DNA of 64,000 nucleotides, taken from the NCBI RefSeq assembly GCF_027943255.1, contig NC_072896.1, forward strand, positions 60,778,501-60,842,500, given 5' to 3'. This DNA comes from Anastrepha obliqua. Lineage: Eukaryota; Arthropoda; Insecta; Diptera; Tephritidae. A model generated the notes under the pieces. That model saw only the letters and a list, made by a program, of their open reading frames with translations. It was not told the DNA's origin and searched no databases. This document shows, piece by piece, positions 22,756 to 34,765 of this stretch (the stretch's first letter is position 1; each line of letters begins with the position of its first letter). Made by a program: the position numbers and the translations under genes.

Positions 22756-23091
22756 AAAGACGTATAATCTTTATATCTGTCAAACAGAAATTGAATACGC
22801 CATACAACTGAAACTGTAAATATCATATAATCGTACATATGTTCAGTTCATGGGTACCAATACAACAAATTAGAAGAATCTAAGGTCGGGTGTATGTTCA
22901 CAGCGAAATTTTAAAAGTTACCATAATTTTTAACCACAGCTCGTACACTCGGCTACGGCGTTTGCTAACCAACATTTCAGAAACATTTAGGACAACTGAA
23001 GCACATCTTTTGTTATGAAAATGCAAATGCAAAAGTCAATGATTTCTTGTTACTTGCCCAGAGGCGACCACTATTAGAAAAAACTTGTTCT
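22756..23091. other. Intron, no gene recognised
   Basis: No supported feature. Confidence 0.4.
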
Positions 23092-23178
23092 GTGATTTGG
23101 TGTTTCATGCCCGGGGTTCGAAACCGGGCCCTACGAGTTGTAGCCACGCACAAACCCAGTCCACTACAGCGCAATCAT
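23092..23178 (-). mobile_element. tRNA-derived SINE head, second family
   Basis: The minus strand has an A-box-like tagtggactgggtttgtgcg and a good B box ggtttcgaaccccg, followed by gaaacaccaaat, as in the main SINE family. The head sequence differs from the main family and the body is absent. Confidence 0.6.
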
Positions 23179-23263
23179 TGCGAACAATTTATTCGCATTT
23201 ATTTCGATAATATGTATATTAGTTTACTCTTTCAGAAAAGTATACATAGTGTTTTTAACTATA

Positions 23264-23372
23264 CAAGGCGGCGCAAAATTGATCACCCTATCAAAATAAA
23301 TATAATTTTTGTAAATGGAGTCGTTCCTCAATCTTATTTGACCTTAGAAAACTAGACAGCTGCAGTACACAA
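23264..23372 (+). repeat. Dispersed repeat, copy 2 of 3
   Basis: aaggcggcgcaaaattgatc, then accctatc, ending agacagctgcagtac. Same family as 4649-4752 and 51599-51690. Confidence 0.6.
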
Positions 23373-24064
23373 ACAGATAACCAAATTGAGTGATATACGG
23401 CCCAAATAAAGATGTCCAACAATAGAAGTATTGTTTTTTTTTTAGTAAAAAATTATTAAACAAAAATATATATTGTATGGCCAACCATGTAAATATAAGC
23501 GAAGACTGGAAAATCGAAAAGTGTAGGCATATTGAGTCTCAAGCATTTCTTTAGGTTAAAAGAAGAAACCTCTATATGACGTAGTCACTTGCAACGACAA
23601 AGTCAATGCGTCTCTATAAGTGCAAAACTTGCTCGCATGAAAAACTTCTAAAAGCAAAAAAAAATTGTCCGACTACCTTAGACTCCGGTTATCCAGGGCT
23701 GACTGTATTTTATGAGTATGTAGTCTTGATAGTATGTATTTGCCTTTATAAAAACGAGGCTTTCTTAAGAGCAGCAGTACCGGCTTCTCACTGACCAAAA
23801 CTAAAACCAACAGAATTGGTATTTAACTGATTTGGGAAGTACATGTTCCGTTATTTCATAATTTAATATAGAGTATGCAGCTACGTTCGATGAAAAATTA
23901 TTTTGAGTTCTACATGCATGAGAATACTACATATAATATAAATGAAAATACTTATTAACCTCCAAAACAGTTTTTTCGCTTTTTATTTTGCCGGAATTTT
24001 ATTATTTTAGCCAATCACACCGCTCTCCCACTTCCCAGGCATACACTTATTAGCTCTCGCTTAC
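23373..24064. other. Intron, no gene recognised
   Basis: No supported feature up to the donor site of the CELF exon. Confidence 0.4.
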
Positions 24065-24518
24065 CTTTACTGATTCCAGTCGCCTTATCGCGCAGAACAT
24101 TTATCGAATGCACTGGACCATACTCTTCGAACATCTCACGCAATTGTGCCTCATCCATGGATTTTGGCACCTGGCCAACAAACATTTTGATATTGTCTGG
24201 ATCGGGCTCCTTCTCGCCGAACGGCACGTCGGCATCCATGCGGAAGCATGATGATTCGTTGTCGACAACATTCCGATTGGCACTGCATGTGTTGTTGTTA
24301 TTGTTGCCATTGGCATTACAAAGACTTGGCGGTCCACTGTTGTTATTGCCGTTGACAAGACCTGTGCTGCTGTTGCTATTACTGCTGTTTAGCAGAGACG
24401 GACTATTATTGAAGCCATTGCTGCTGTTAATGCTGCTGTTATTATTGTTGTTTCCCGGAGTGGATGTGTGAATCGGACTGTTGGGAAGGCTGTTAGTGGT
24501 GCTGCTTTTATCACTCAT
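24065..24518 (-). CDS. CELF/Bruno RNA-binding protein, N-terminal exon with first half of RRM1
   Basis: From the ATG at 24518 it encodes 151 complete codons. Residues 1-90 are low-complexity Asn/Ser ([19 protein letters not shown] and onward). Residues 94-108 ([15 protein letters not shown]) lead into RRM1 from D108. RNP2 is MFVGQV at 112-117, then helix 1 ([14 protein letters not shown]) and strand 2 ([14 protein letters not shown]). The donor is aaag|gtaagc at 24065/24064 (phase 1), and the exon at 6843 continues it inside RNP1. The exon itself begins at 24528 after cgttacag; the 10 nt before the ATG are in frame (A-F-G-M), so this could be an internal exon with upstream coding sequence rather than the start. 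CELF/Bruno proteins bind U/GU-rich RNA and regulate translation and splicing. The paralogue (arrest/bru1 versus bru2) is undecided. RRM2, the linker and RRM3 are outside the window or not seen. Confidence 0.95.
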
Positions 24519-24528
24519 GCCAAATGCA

Positions 24529-27500
24529 CTGTAACGAAACGATTTGAAAAAATTTAACTAAAGGCATTGGATATTTATATGTATATCTCTGTATATATGT
24601 ACATATGTATGTACATTCTTTATGTAAGGGAAAAAACATTTTTGAGCTGTTGAAATAGGAACCATGATTTTTACAAGTATTCGATTTGATATTTGGAACG
24701 AGAGTGAAGGAGATAATTGAAAAATTCACAAAAACAACCTAAAAAGGATATGATAAATGAGGCACATAAAAATGATCAGCAAGGAAAGAACAGACTTAGC
24801 AGCAGCCACGAAAAGTAATAGAGATATGTACGTGAAAACAATACGACAACTGAGAAGTGACTAAAAGAATTGCGAATCGTGTAGAAATTAAAGGATGCAA
24901 TGTGGCAAAGCAGGAAGTACATGAATCTAGATAAATGAGAGGAGAAATGGAGTAGAACTTTTAAATTAATCAATTTTCGAATATTTCATTTCCTTTCAAT
25001 ATATCCAATACCAGTCTTGTCTTTCTAATATCGCTGAAGTTTTCAATTTTCAATGCAACGTTGCGCCCTTCTCATTACAGTCCAGAAGACAAAGACGATA
25101 ACGGAAAAGTAATGAATTGAGAAAAAATAATGTAAAGTAATTTGTGGAATTAGAGTCATTAAAACAAAAAAGAGTTTGAGAAGAAACACAGTACGTAGTA
25201 ATTTATTTTACAATATTTAGCATTTATATTCTATAATTGGGAGACAAACACTTTAAGAGATTTTATTTATATGTTCATATAACCCGCTAATCTTAGACTT
25301 ACATGAATGCAATTTAGCTACTCACTCAATATAAAGGTTATGTGCCTTTTCCGAAAAGTCGAATATGGTTGGCCTATTTCCGAGGAAAGTGGATGAGTGG
25401 CTGCTAAACATTTTTTACGAATATCCTTCAGTTTCACAAGTTTTCACGCTGCACAATTTATTTGTCTACGCAATATACACTTTTCACGAGTAACCGTTTT
25501 TTTCGTGCATGTAACACCGACAGATCACCAGTGAAATACAAATTAAAAATGTATAGCAAAAGCAAAAATGCGCTTAAGAATGTAAAATTTAAAAACAGTA
25601 ATTTTATTGGTACTCTATAAAAGTCACACTGGAAATTCAATATTCAACTTTTTAACAGTGCACTAAATACACATTTATGAAAGAAATTATAAATAAACTG
25701 AAGGTTATTGCAGCGAAAGACCTAAACTTCGATGTGCCTCTGTACACGACTTTCAGACAAATGAACGAGAGTATATTAAACTTCCAATAACGGAGCCGGC
25801 AAAGCCATCAAGAGTTTAGTGTTCGATGGAGACTTTGAGAGCTTAGGTTTTTTTGTAATAGCGGGATTTTGCATAGCCGAAGAAATATATTATCAAAAGG
25901 TTCAAATAACGAAGCATAATTAGCGATTCTTACATACTCTACTATGTATTTTTCTATGCCCTATCAATCACTTATATGCAAAATCCATAATTGAGAAATT
26001 TTGCGCATGTTTTCTAAGTAGATTAGGACAATTTAACTTTTTGTAAATACACTTTTTTGTACTTTTTCGCCTGACTTTTTTTAAATAGGCGAAAGCGGTA
26101 AATTAATGGTACTCTCTCCTTGTAACGATAATTGTACAAGCAACGAGTAATTCAATAAATTTGTTAAAAGAAATTATCTAAAATTATCTAAATTTATTTG
26201 TTCATACTTTTTGACATAGAAGTACTTCATCAAACTGAGCAAAACCTTATTTATTGAGTCGTTGCACTCGGTCTCAAGATTTTGCAATTAAAACATCCGG
26301 TATTAGTAAAATGCGTAAAAAGGTTCAATATACAATGTACATATTTCGAACCTACGTAAATTCCCATACACGTATGTGAAAGTATGAGTAAAGCTCTCCA
26401 GTTTAACAACAACAATTCAGTTTGAAGGCTCTTGACATTCAAAATGCTCAGGCGTTCCAATAATGTTTATAGTTAAAATTTACTCTCGATTGAATTAAAT
26501 TGTGGGCGTAAAAACGCTAAAATACACGCCTTTATCGTATTTCTTTCGCCCACTTTTGTAAAACCCATGACGTGATGGCCACAGCATCGGGTATAACCTA
26601 CGAGAATAAATTTGAAACCAGTAGCTGTTGAAAAAACAAAAAAAAAACAGTGCACTTTATAAAACTTTGATATTTAAAAAGTAGCGCCCCTACGAAGTGG
26701 GCGATATTAAGTAATGCCATTTTTACAAAACAAAATAAACCTCTATTCACTTTTTAAACCTTTATCTCTTTGCGTCGAATACGCTCGCCATTAGGAAAAG
26801 AAAATGGCTCGCCAAAATTATAAAGCCTGTTGAAAAAGTAGTTAATTTAAAAATTAACTCTTTAGTTGACTGACCTATTTTAAATTGCAGTTATAGTCCA
26901 TAAATCACCAGTCTATGACAGGTTTCTCTGGAATTTTCAAAACGGAAATTACATAAAAAATAACTTCGGCAATTTTCAACCGGTTTTTTTGAGCCGTGGA
27001 TTTGTTTTCTTCCACTACTGTTTCCACTCTAGTTGCCCTCCAATTCGCTCCACGGCTGTTTTGAACTCTTCCTTTCAAACTCAACTCCTCCATTTTTTTC
27101 CATTATGCAATCTCCGCTCATCTACGCTCATTTCACCCTTGCTTAACCTTTTTGTGCACTACCCATTGTTTTCGAGCAGTTAAAGTTTGTGACTTTTACT
27201 ACTTGAATCTTTCTACAATTTCTTCAGTGACAAACAACTGTACAAGTATGTACTACTATGTAGATCCGGCTACTCCGGCCATCGCTATGTGTAAACTCTT
27301 TGCCGTTGTATTTCACTGCATTGTTTCTTCTTCGTTTCTCGCTCTTTTCATGTTCGAATACTTTGCCTAAATGTTGTTTGTGTTTTTGGGTTTTTGCCAT
27401 TTTCTTGCTCGCTCATTGTTGATAGCATTTGTAGCGTAAAGTAGTTTTCCGGTATCCTTAAAGAAGAAAATTATACCAATGTTTCGGTATGAATGCTGAT

Positions 27501-30128
27501 TGTTGAATGCACATTAACTTTTCGCAACACAAAGCCTACAGCAAGCAACAATCAATTAGTAGATGACAAATTCTAACCAAGTTTTTATTAGCTTGAATTA
27601 CTATTAAAGCAGAGTAGACTAAAAGTTTTAAAGCAGCTATTTATATATAGTACATAGGTGCTTACAAGAGTAGAGGTTGTCCGCCGTTCTGCATATGAAG
27701 CGCTTTCAAATCAGAATAACAACGGGTTCTCAAACATTCCTATACCTTCTCTATGCATCATTAATTTAATCCTTACCTAGTCTTCTCTGTGCTATGTGAA
27801 CCCCATGCTTCGCCTTTTACTTCAAGTAAAATATTCTAATGTGAGTATTTATGCGTAACATAATGGAATTTCTTTAGAGAAAGAAGCGATTCTTATTACC
27901 AAAAAACATTTACAAACATAGTAATAAGAATTTAGAATTATCGCTCTCTGACTATATTTGAGTTTCTCCGTTCTTATAAATATGTAGGGTAGCAGCTTCT
28001 GCTCCAAATTTGGATAATTTCATAGCATTGCCATTTTATACTAATTGCTCTCTTGGTCTCAACTGGACTCTTTCATCAAGATTGAAATGATATTCCTGTG
28101 ATTCCGGCTATGCATACATTATACGCCCTTTAACTCGAATATCAAGCGTAACTAATTGTATACCAATATTTCTTGACGTTATGGTTTGAGCGGTGAAAAG
28201 AGTAATTTTATTTAATTGTTTTATAGATTTTTTTATAGGACAATCAATATGATTTCTATAAATATGAGCCATCTCAGACCGTATAAATACATAAGCACAA
28301 ACAGAAAGATTTCCACAATTATGTGAAAGAGGAAGAAATTTTGTCTTCATAGCAAATTTCTACACATCTGTGTATGTACATATGTATGTAAAGAATCGAA
28401 ATATGTATGCACAGGCTTCATTTCGCAGTGTGTTACAAATGTATTGTGCACATTGAGTTTCGACTCATTTTGGTGCTGAATTTCACTCGTTGGCGCTAAC
28501 AGGGGCAAACTTATGACTTTTAATTAAAACACATAAAATTCTCATTACAAACAAAATGTTGCACCGATAGTTCTATACTAAGTTCCAACGCATTCCGATG
28601 GTGCAAGATTAGATTAACCCCAAAAATATGCAACGACCAAGTTTCCCTACTGTAGAACAAATATGATACTTACACATACATATATTAATACTCGTATTAG
28701 GGCATTCGGAGAGACTGCCAGCAGTTGCTGCAACTACGAATTCGCAGGTGACAGCTAAAGCATGGCAATAGTAGGCCAACAAGCTGACAGACAGACGGGT
28801 AGAAATGTCGGCAAGTAGCGGGCAGATGGATTGTACAGCGTGATTGGGTGAATATGTGACGTAGCCAGGCAGCAGGAACTGACAGAGGCAAGCTTTAGTC
28901 ATCGCTCGAGTGCAACGAATTGGTTGATTGGCGCGAACACCCGCGAAAACGAGGGCAACAACTACATACCATCAAACGGTTGCACAACTGCAGCAACTAT
29001 TAAATTCTTTTTTGCTACTGTTTTCATGTTCTTAGTTTTTCCGCGCTCAAGCGGCAATCCATCTTCATCATTCGAAGCAGCGACCACATAGCGCCTCAAA
29101 AGGATAATCAAATGACTGGGAATACACTATAGCGCGTCACTCTACTACCTCTTTGACCCTCTTACTAAGTTCCCTGCCGGCACAGCAATACAATGCAATG
29201 AAACTTCTTCATATTGAGGGATAAAACTAAGGATTTACTCGACTTAACAAGAATATCACATTTGTAACAAATCAAATGCAATTCAGTGTCTTCAACTTTC
29301 ATTTTTATTTTACTTCAACGTAATCTTGAAGCTTTTGCTATTTTGTTTGTTTTTTATCAACGTAGTGGGAAAATATGTTTCCATATATTTAAGAATCTCT
29401 CGTTCATCCCTTCTTATTGTATCTATGTATGTATGTATGTGAAGAAATATTGGGCATGACATTTGAGTTTTACCTCCAAATCAGAAATGTGAATTTTTTG
29501 CTTCATCCCAAAAATCGAGTTTGATTCAATCATCAGGTGAATTACAGAAGTCATTTTATGACATTCTGTTGTCGTAGTTCTTTAGACACTTTAAATTTGA
29601 AGATATTAAGCTTGTGGAGGCTTAAAAAGTATTTTAGAAAATATGGATGTTAGAGCGTTCTAGATACAAGTAAAAAAAATCGTTGCGTTCTCCCAAGGTA
29701 AAAAGTCGGAATAGGCGAAAAGAAATAATATAAGTTATGTTTTTAATCCAAAAGGTTATAGAAGCAACAGCGAAGCGATGACTCCAATGATACCGTTCTG
29801 ATATTATGAACGTCGAAAAAGAAAAAATGCATAAAGCTTGGTACACATACTACTTATACTCTTTTTCCAAGGCAGTTTGGTAATGAAAATGGGCGAATTT
29901 GATCAATAACCATGCCCCTTTCCCATATATCGGTAATTTAAAAAAAAACGTTATATCTCTGTCATAAATGAAGCAAAATTAGTGAAATGTGGTAAAAGTG
30001 ATAAACCCAAAGCAAAACTACAATGAATGAAAAATGTTGGAAAATATGCTTAGCCATACCTATGTTTCGGTAAATGCGTGTATCTCAATAATGACAGAAA
30101 AAACTCGCCCAAACTTGGTACTAGTACT
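24529..30128. other. Upstream intron or intergenic DNA, no gene recognised
   Basis: 5.6 kb with no recognised exon, RNA gene or transposon. A TATG microsatellite lies near 24590-24615 and another at 29425-29440. The stretch 28700-29100 is more GC-rich and complex, but its ORFs show no family. It could hold an unseen 5' exon of the CELF gene, which cannot be identified without transcript data. Confidence 0.5.
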
Positions 30129-30257
30129 AAGTTAGGTTAGGCAGGTTGCTTGTTTAAGACAAGACACTCGGTGTCCCTAAGGGCCATTGAGATACAAGCA
30201 TTTGATTTCCTTCCCCTAACTAAGTTGCTTAAACCACTTAGAGCTTTTTAAGAAGGT
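30129..30257 (-). mobile_element. 3' terminal segment of an older LINE, separated by an RTE insertion
   Basis: Starts (plus strand) gttaggttaggcaggttgct, that is, the minus-strand element ends ...cctaacctaac, as do three other LINE 3' ends in this window. The rest of this LINE continues at 32322 beyond the inserted RTE element. Confidence 0.65.
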
Positions 30258-30265
30258 AACTGGTT

Positions 30266-32313
30266 TCATGTGTAAAAGTCCACGCAAGTGGGGAAATTTA
30301 CTGATTGCCATTCACTTGGGAGTGGCCAGGACGATTCTTCTGCATATGGTTCAAGCAGCTCACAACGTCCGAATTTAGCCCACGTATCCTCTGGGTAGCT
30401 TCCGAACACCCGTTCGGGAGTGAGCTAACGTGAGAAGGCGAAGCATTCCAGGATAGCTGGCTGTGCGCTAGGTTGGGGACCCGCCACTTAAAAATCCCCT
30501 CCGATGAAAATAATTACAAAGTCTCGGACGAGAACTACCTTTACTGATGACAACCCCTGCGAGAGATGCGATGGACGGGGCAAGGTAAGAAAACCATACG
30601 ACCTTGCGACGTCTACTACAGCTGCCATGTAAAGGAGCGCAAATTTGGTGTCGGATTTGTTGTGGGAGAGAGACTTCGTCACCAAGTACTGCCGTTCACT
30701 CCGGTGGACGAGCGTCTCGCAATAAACCGAATCAAAGCGCGATTTTTTAACATCTCGCTAATTTGCGCCCACGCCCCGTTGGAAGAGAAGGACGATGCGA
30801 CCAAAGATTCCTTCTATGAGCGCTTGGAACGTTCCTATGAGCGCTGCCCCCGCCACGACATAAAAATCGTGCTTGGCGACTTCAACGCCAGGGTGAGCAA
30901 GGAGGGAATTTTCATCATGTGATATATGGAAGACATGCTTCTAGTGTATAAGATGAACGATTGGAATTTAAGTGTGCTCTGCCCAATCCATAAGAAGGGC
31001 GATCCTGCAATCTATGCCAATAACCGTGGGATTAGTCTTCTAAATATCGCCTATAAGGTTCTAGCGAGCGTATTGTGTAAAAGTCTGAAACCCACCGTCA
31101 ACCAACTGATTGGACCTTATCAGTGTGGCTTTAGACCTGGAAAGTCCACCATCGACCAAATATTTACAATACACCAAATCTTGGAAAATACCCACGAAAG
31201 GAGAATCGACACACATCATCTTTTCGTCGATTTCAAAGCTGCATTCGTCAGTACGAAGAGGAGTTACTTGTATGGCGCGATGTCTGAATTTAGTATCCCC
31301 ACAAAACTAATACGGCTTTGCAAGATGACATTGCTCAACACCAGCAGCGGCGTCAGAATTGGGTGGGACCTCTCCGAGCCGTTTGATACCAAACGAGGTT
31401 TCAGACAGGGTGACTCGCTGTCGTGTGACTTCTTTAACCTGATGTTGGAGAGCATCGTACGAGCCGCAGAACTTAATCGCTCAGGCACAATTTTTTATAA
31501 GAGCGTACAATTGCTGGCGTATGCCGATGATATTGACATCATCGGCCTTAACAACCGCGCTGTTAGTTCTGCCTTCTCCAAACTGGATAAAGAGGCAAAG
31601 CGAATGGGTTTGGTGGTGAACGAGGACAAAACGAATAACCTCCTGTCTTCAAACAAATAATCGGCGCACTCGCGTATCGGCACCCACGTCACTGTAGACA
31701 GTTATAATTTCGAGGTTGTAAAAGACTTCGTTTATTTAGGAACCAGCATTAACACCGATAACAATGTCAGCCTTGAAATCCATCGTAGAATCTCTCTTTC
31801 CAACAAGTGCTACTTTGGACTAAGTAGGCAAATGAGTAGTAAAGTCCTCTCTCGACGAACAAAACTAACACGTAGGGCTCTCATTATGCCCGTTCTAACG
31901 TATGGCGCAGAAGCCATAGAAGCCAAGAACATCCGATGAAGTGACGATTGGAGGGTTTGAGAGAAAGATTCTGCGGAAGATTTTTAGACCTTTGCACGTT
32001 GGTAACGGCGAATATCGCAGGCGATGGAACGATGAGCTGTATGAGCTTTACGACGACATAGACATAGCGTAGCGAATAAAGATCCAGCGGCTATGTTGGC
32101 TGGATCGTGTCGTTCGATGCGGTACCAGCTGGTGGTAGCAGAGGAAGAGGAAGGCCTCCTCTGCGTTGGGAAGATCAGGTGGAGAAGAACTTGGCTTCAC
32201 TTGGTGTGTCCAATTGGCGCCGGTTAGCACAAGAAAGAAACGACTGGTGCGCTTTGTTAAACTCGGCCAAAATCGCGTAAGCGGTTATCGCGCCAATTAA
32301 GATGAAGAAGAAG
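30266..32313 (+). mobile_element. RTE-clade LINE, internally deleted, inserted into an older LINE
   Basis: A 5' UTR-like leader (30266-30560) is followed by part of an AP-endonuclease (KFGVGFVVGERLRHQVLPF, ISLICAHAPLEEKDDATKD, IVLGDFNARV) to 30922. After a stop comes reverse transcriptase 30926-31660: CPIHKKGDP, YQCGFRPGKSTIDQI, FVDFKAAFVSTKR (motif A, with the AFD Asp changed to Val), FRQGDSLSCDFFNLMLE and LAYADDIDIIG (catalytic YADD). The thumb and C-terminus follow, frameshifted, to about 32280 (FVYLGTSINTD, LTYGAEA, HVGNGEYRRRWNDELYELYD). The tail is gatgaagaagaagaac. The N-terminal EN and about 250 residues between EN and RT are missing. The 8-bp aactggtt at 30258-30265 and 32314-32321 looks like its target duplication. 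Confidence 0.9.
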
Positions 32314-32321
32314 AACTGGTT

Positions 32322-32860
32322 CCTCCAGTTCGACATTTTGCAAATTTCTCAGCTCCTCAAAGAAATAATTGTCAAGATATTTGGCGCGGCTCTTTGAAGT
32401 GCAGGACATTCACAGAGGAGGTGTTGTAGCGACCCAATTTCTTCTTCATGTCCACAGCTCCTGCAGAAGTCGTTATGAGGTACACCCATTCTACTGGCTA
32501 GGGCAGTGACCCACACCCGTTTAGTGACCCGTTATAACACTTGTGAGGACACTGGTAGTGATCTGTTAAGTCCAAGCAGAGATTTTATCCTTTTAATATT
32601 CAGTTTTGGCCAGAGCGCTTTGGAGACCCTACAGTTAGTGGTCAGAGACCTTGGTTTCCGCGATTACGCTCAGGTTAATCGCAGTGTATAATTCGTTTAG
32701 AGAAAGTCTTATGCCCTCCACCACTCGATGAATGTCAAGCTCAGAGCCTTTCCTTGTACACTCATCCGTTCTTTCATTTCCCTCCACTCCAGAGTGGCCG
32801 GGAACTCAAAAAAGTGTGGTATTATGTTGTGGGATGAGCGAGAGCGACTTCCTGCATTCT
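32322..32860 (-). mobile_element. Older LINE, RNase H and zinc-finger part, interrupted by the RTE element
   Basis: The minus strand reads TTLFWVPGHSGVEGNERTDE near 32830-32770 (end of RNase H). It continues with a C-terminal zinc-finger-like stretch HNDFCRSCGHEEEIGSLQHL, then LCECPALQRAA (32480-32390). Its 3' UTR continues at 30257-30129 on the far side of the RTE insertion. RT and EN are not present. Confidence 0.75.
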
Positions 32861-32864
32861 TCAA

Positions 32865-33160
32865 CACATCTTGAATTGATGCGCGTGGAGGTATAGCTGT
32901 TCTCTTGTTTGCTCCGGCATAAACTGTCTGGTACGCATAATGTGGGATTTATACCGGAGATTTTCATGAACAACTCGACGGATAGGACCTTCAGAAACAT
33001 TGAACTCCCTCGAAAGGGCCCTTGAAAAGAATGTTCCTCGTCGATTCTGTATCGTCCGCTAATGTTTTCAATTCACGGCGAACCTTATGTACATATGAAT
33101 GGTGTGATTTGCGCATATAATGGCGATAACTGCATCTCTTCATTTGTAGAATTAAAATTT
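32865..33160 (-). pseudogene. Transposase relic (helix-turn-helix segment)
   Basis: The minus strand reads RRGTFFSRALSREFNVSEG, then IRRVVHENLRYKSHIMRTRQ, then FMPEQTREQLYLHA. This matches the HTH region of a Tc1/mariner-superfamily transposase (the RVLHEDLRYKSYVMRxGQ type). The catalytic domain is absent. It abuts the LINE at 32860. Confidence 0.6.
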
Positions 33161-34442
33161 ATGTCCATGTCCTATCTAAAAACGCATGTCCCGACTGACC
33201 AATGCTCACTTTAACTAGTGCCACAGTTTGTTTTATATAATATTTATATGCTTAATATTTCCTTGGATAAGCGAATAATACCAAGTATGTAAGTTTTATG
33301 ACAATTTCATATTGCTTCTATTTCCTAAGCTATGTAGTTCGACCCTTTGCATACATTTTGTAGAGGCTGAGTTCTTCAATTACTTCAGATTGTTCTGGTT
33401 AATGAATGCGGTATACTTGTGCTTGGCATACATACAGATGAAGTCGCTTTAAGGTCTTTATTGCCCATTTTAATCTCGCCAATGGAGAGCGTCGACCAAC
33501 ACTGCGCAAAGAACTTATGATTTCCTAATGCACCCTAAAAGTGGCTAATTCATATCTCGAAATGTGACCAACGGTTGTGGGGACCCCTATTGGCTGACAA
33601 AATAGACGAGTCAAGATACTGCACGATGCGGAACGATGGCCCCACCAGGATAATGAGTAATTGCAGTAGCTCGGCAGGTATGACAATTGGTCAGCATCAA
33701 ATTATACAACATCACCATCTCTATTCATTATTTGCCTCAGCGAATCACTGTACCTTCATTCATTAAATTCAACAAAGCTAATTAAGCAAGCTTGAAGTAA
33801 TTTACTGACGATACCGCCCATTCCCACAGACACACACATGTATCGCTCATTCGTTGCAAGAGTATTATAATATCATACAAACAAACTTTTAGATAAGTAT
33901 GCAGAAAATATTACCAGCTTTTCTTTTGTGCTGGGTAAATGCATGGCGATATCCGTAAACGGCTCTCATTAGATGAAAATGTTAAGGCATAAAAAATATA
34001 AACTTCGAATCTGTTTCTCTAGAGTCTTCGAACTTTTGAGCTATGACGTTCTTCCAGAAAACTGGCAATATACTCTTGTACTTACATCCATATAAGAAAC
34101 GCAGATAATTTGCAGCAAGCAAATGCATACATATAAAAAAAAATTGCTACTTGTTTTTAATTCCTCATATATACATGCGAGCATATAAGCACACTACGAA
34201 CTTTACTGAATCAACCAACGACTTCGGCAATAAAACTACTTTCTGCTGGAGTGTGCCAACACTTACAAGAACACACACACATGCATGCACGTATGTAAAA
34301 GGTGTTTCATTAAGAGCTCCTGTTTTGAAATTTACAGAATGTCGTAGATAAGTTCACAACTAAATCTTAATGACTGGGCAATTGCATTTAATTTTGAACT
34401 TTTCTGGTACTTATTTCAAAAATGCCTGATCGTTTTATTGTA
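33161..34442. other. No gene recognised
   Basis: AT-rich with short CATA runs; no supported feature. Confidence 0.45.
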
Positions 34443-34765
34443 GCGGTCGCCGTAGCCAAATGCGTTAGTGCGTGACTAACATTCGGAATTCAGAGAGAAC
34501 GTAAGTTCGAATCTCGGTGAAACACCAAAATGAAGAAAAAGTTTTTTCTAATAGCGGTCGCCTCTCCACAGGCAATGGCAAACATCCGAGTGTATTTCTG
34601 CCATGAAAAAGCTCCTCATAAAAATGTATGCCATTCGGTTTGAATCTGTAAGTCCCTCCATTTGTGGAACAACATCAAGACGCACACCACAAATAGGAGG
34701 AGGAGCTCGACCAAACACTCAAAAAGGCTGTATGCGCCAATTATACATATATATATTTATTGTAA
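34443..34765 (+). mobile_element. tRNA-derived SINE, near full-length
   Basis: The head gcggtcgccgtagccaaatg carries the A-box region, and agttcgaatctcgg at 34502-34515 the B box. The body continues gtgaaacaccaaaatgaag, ggcaatggcaaacatccgag, atgaaaaagctcctcat and ggaggaggagctcgaccaaa, ending gcgccaattatacatatata. This is the best plus-oriented copy in the window; fuller comparisons are with 48431-48730 and 50918-51230 (both minus). The ORF at 34603-34818 lies within it and is not a gene. Confidence 0.85.

Larger units (their letters stand above)
6926..24064 (-). other. 17.1 kb intron of the CELF/Bruno gene
   Basis: This runs from the gtaagc donor at 24064 to the ttcag acceptor at 6926. It interrupts the glycine codon inside RNP1 (phase 1). 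It is filled with transposon relics and the U2-like tandem pair, all annotated separately. No further exon of the same gene was recognised inside it. Confidence 0.85.

Noticed and set aside
24157..24471. 104-residue plus-strand Leu-rich ORF and the 85-residue minus ORF at 24101-24358
   Set aside because: They are shadows of the Asn/Ser-rich CELF exon in other frames.
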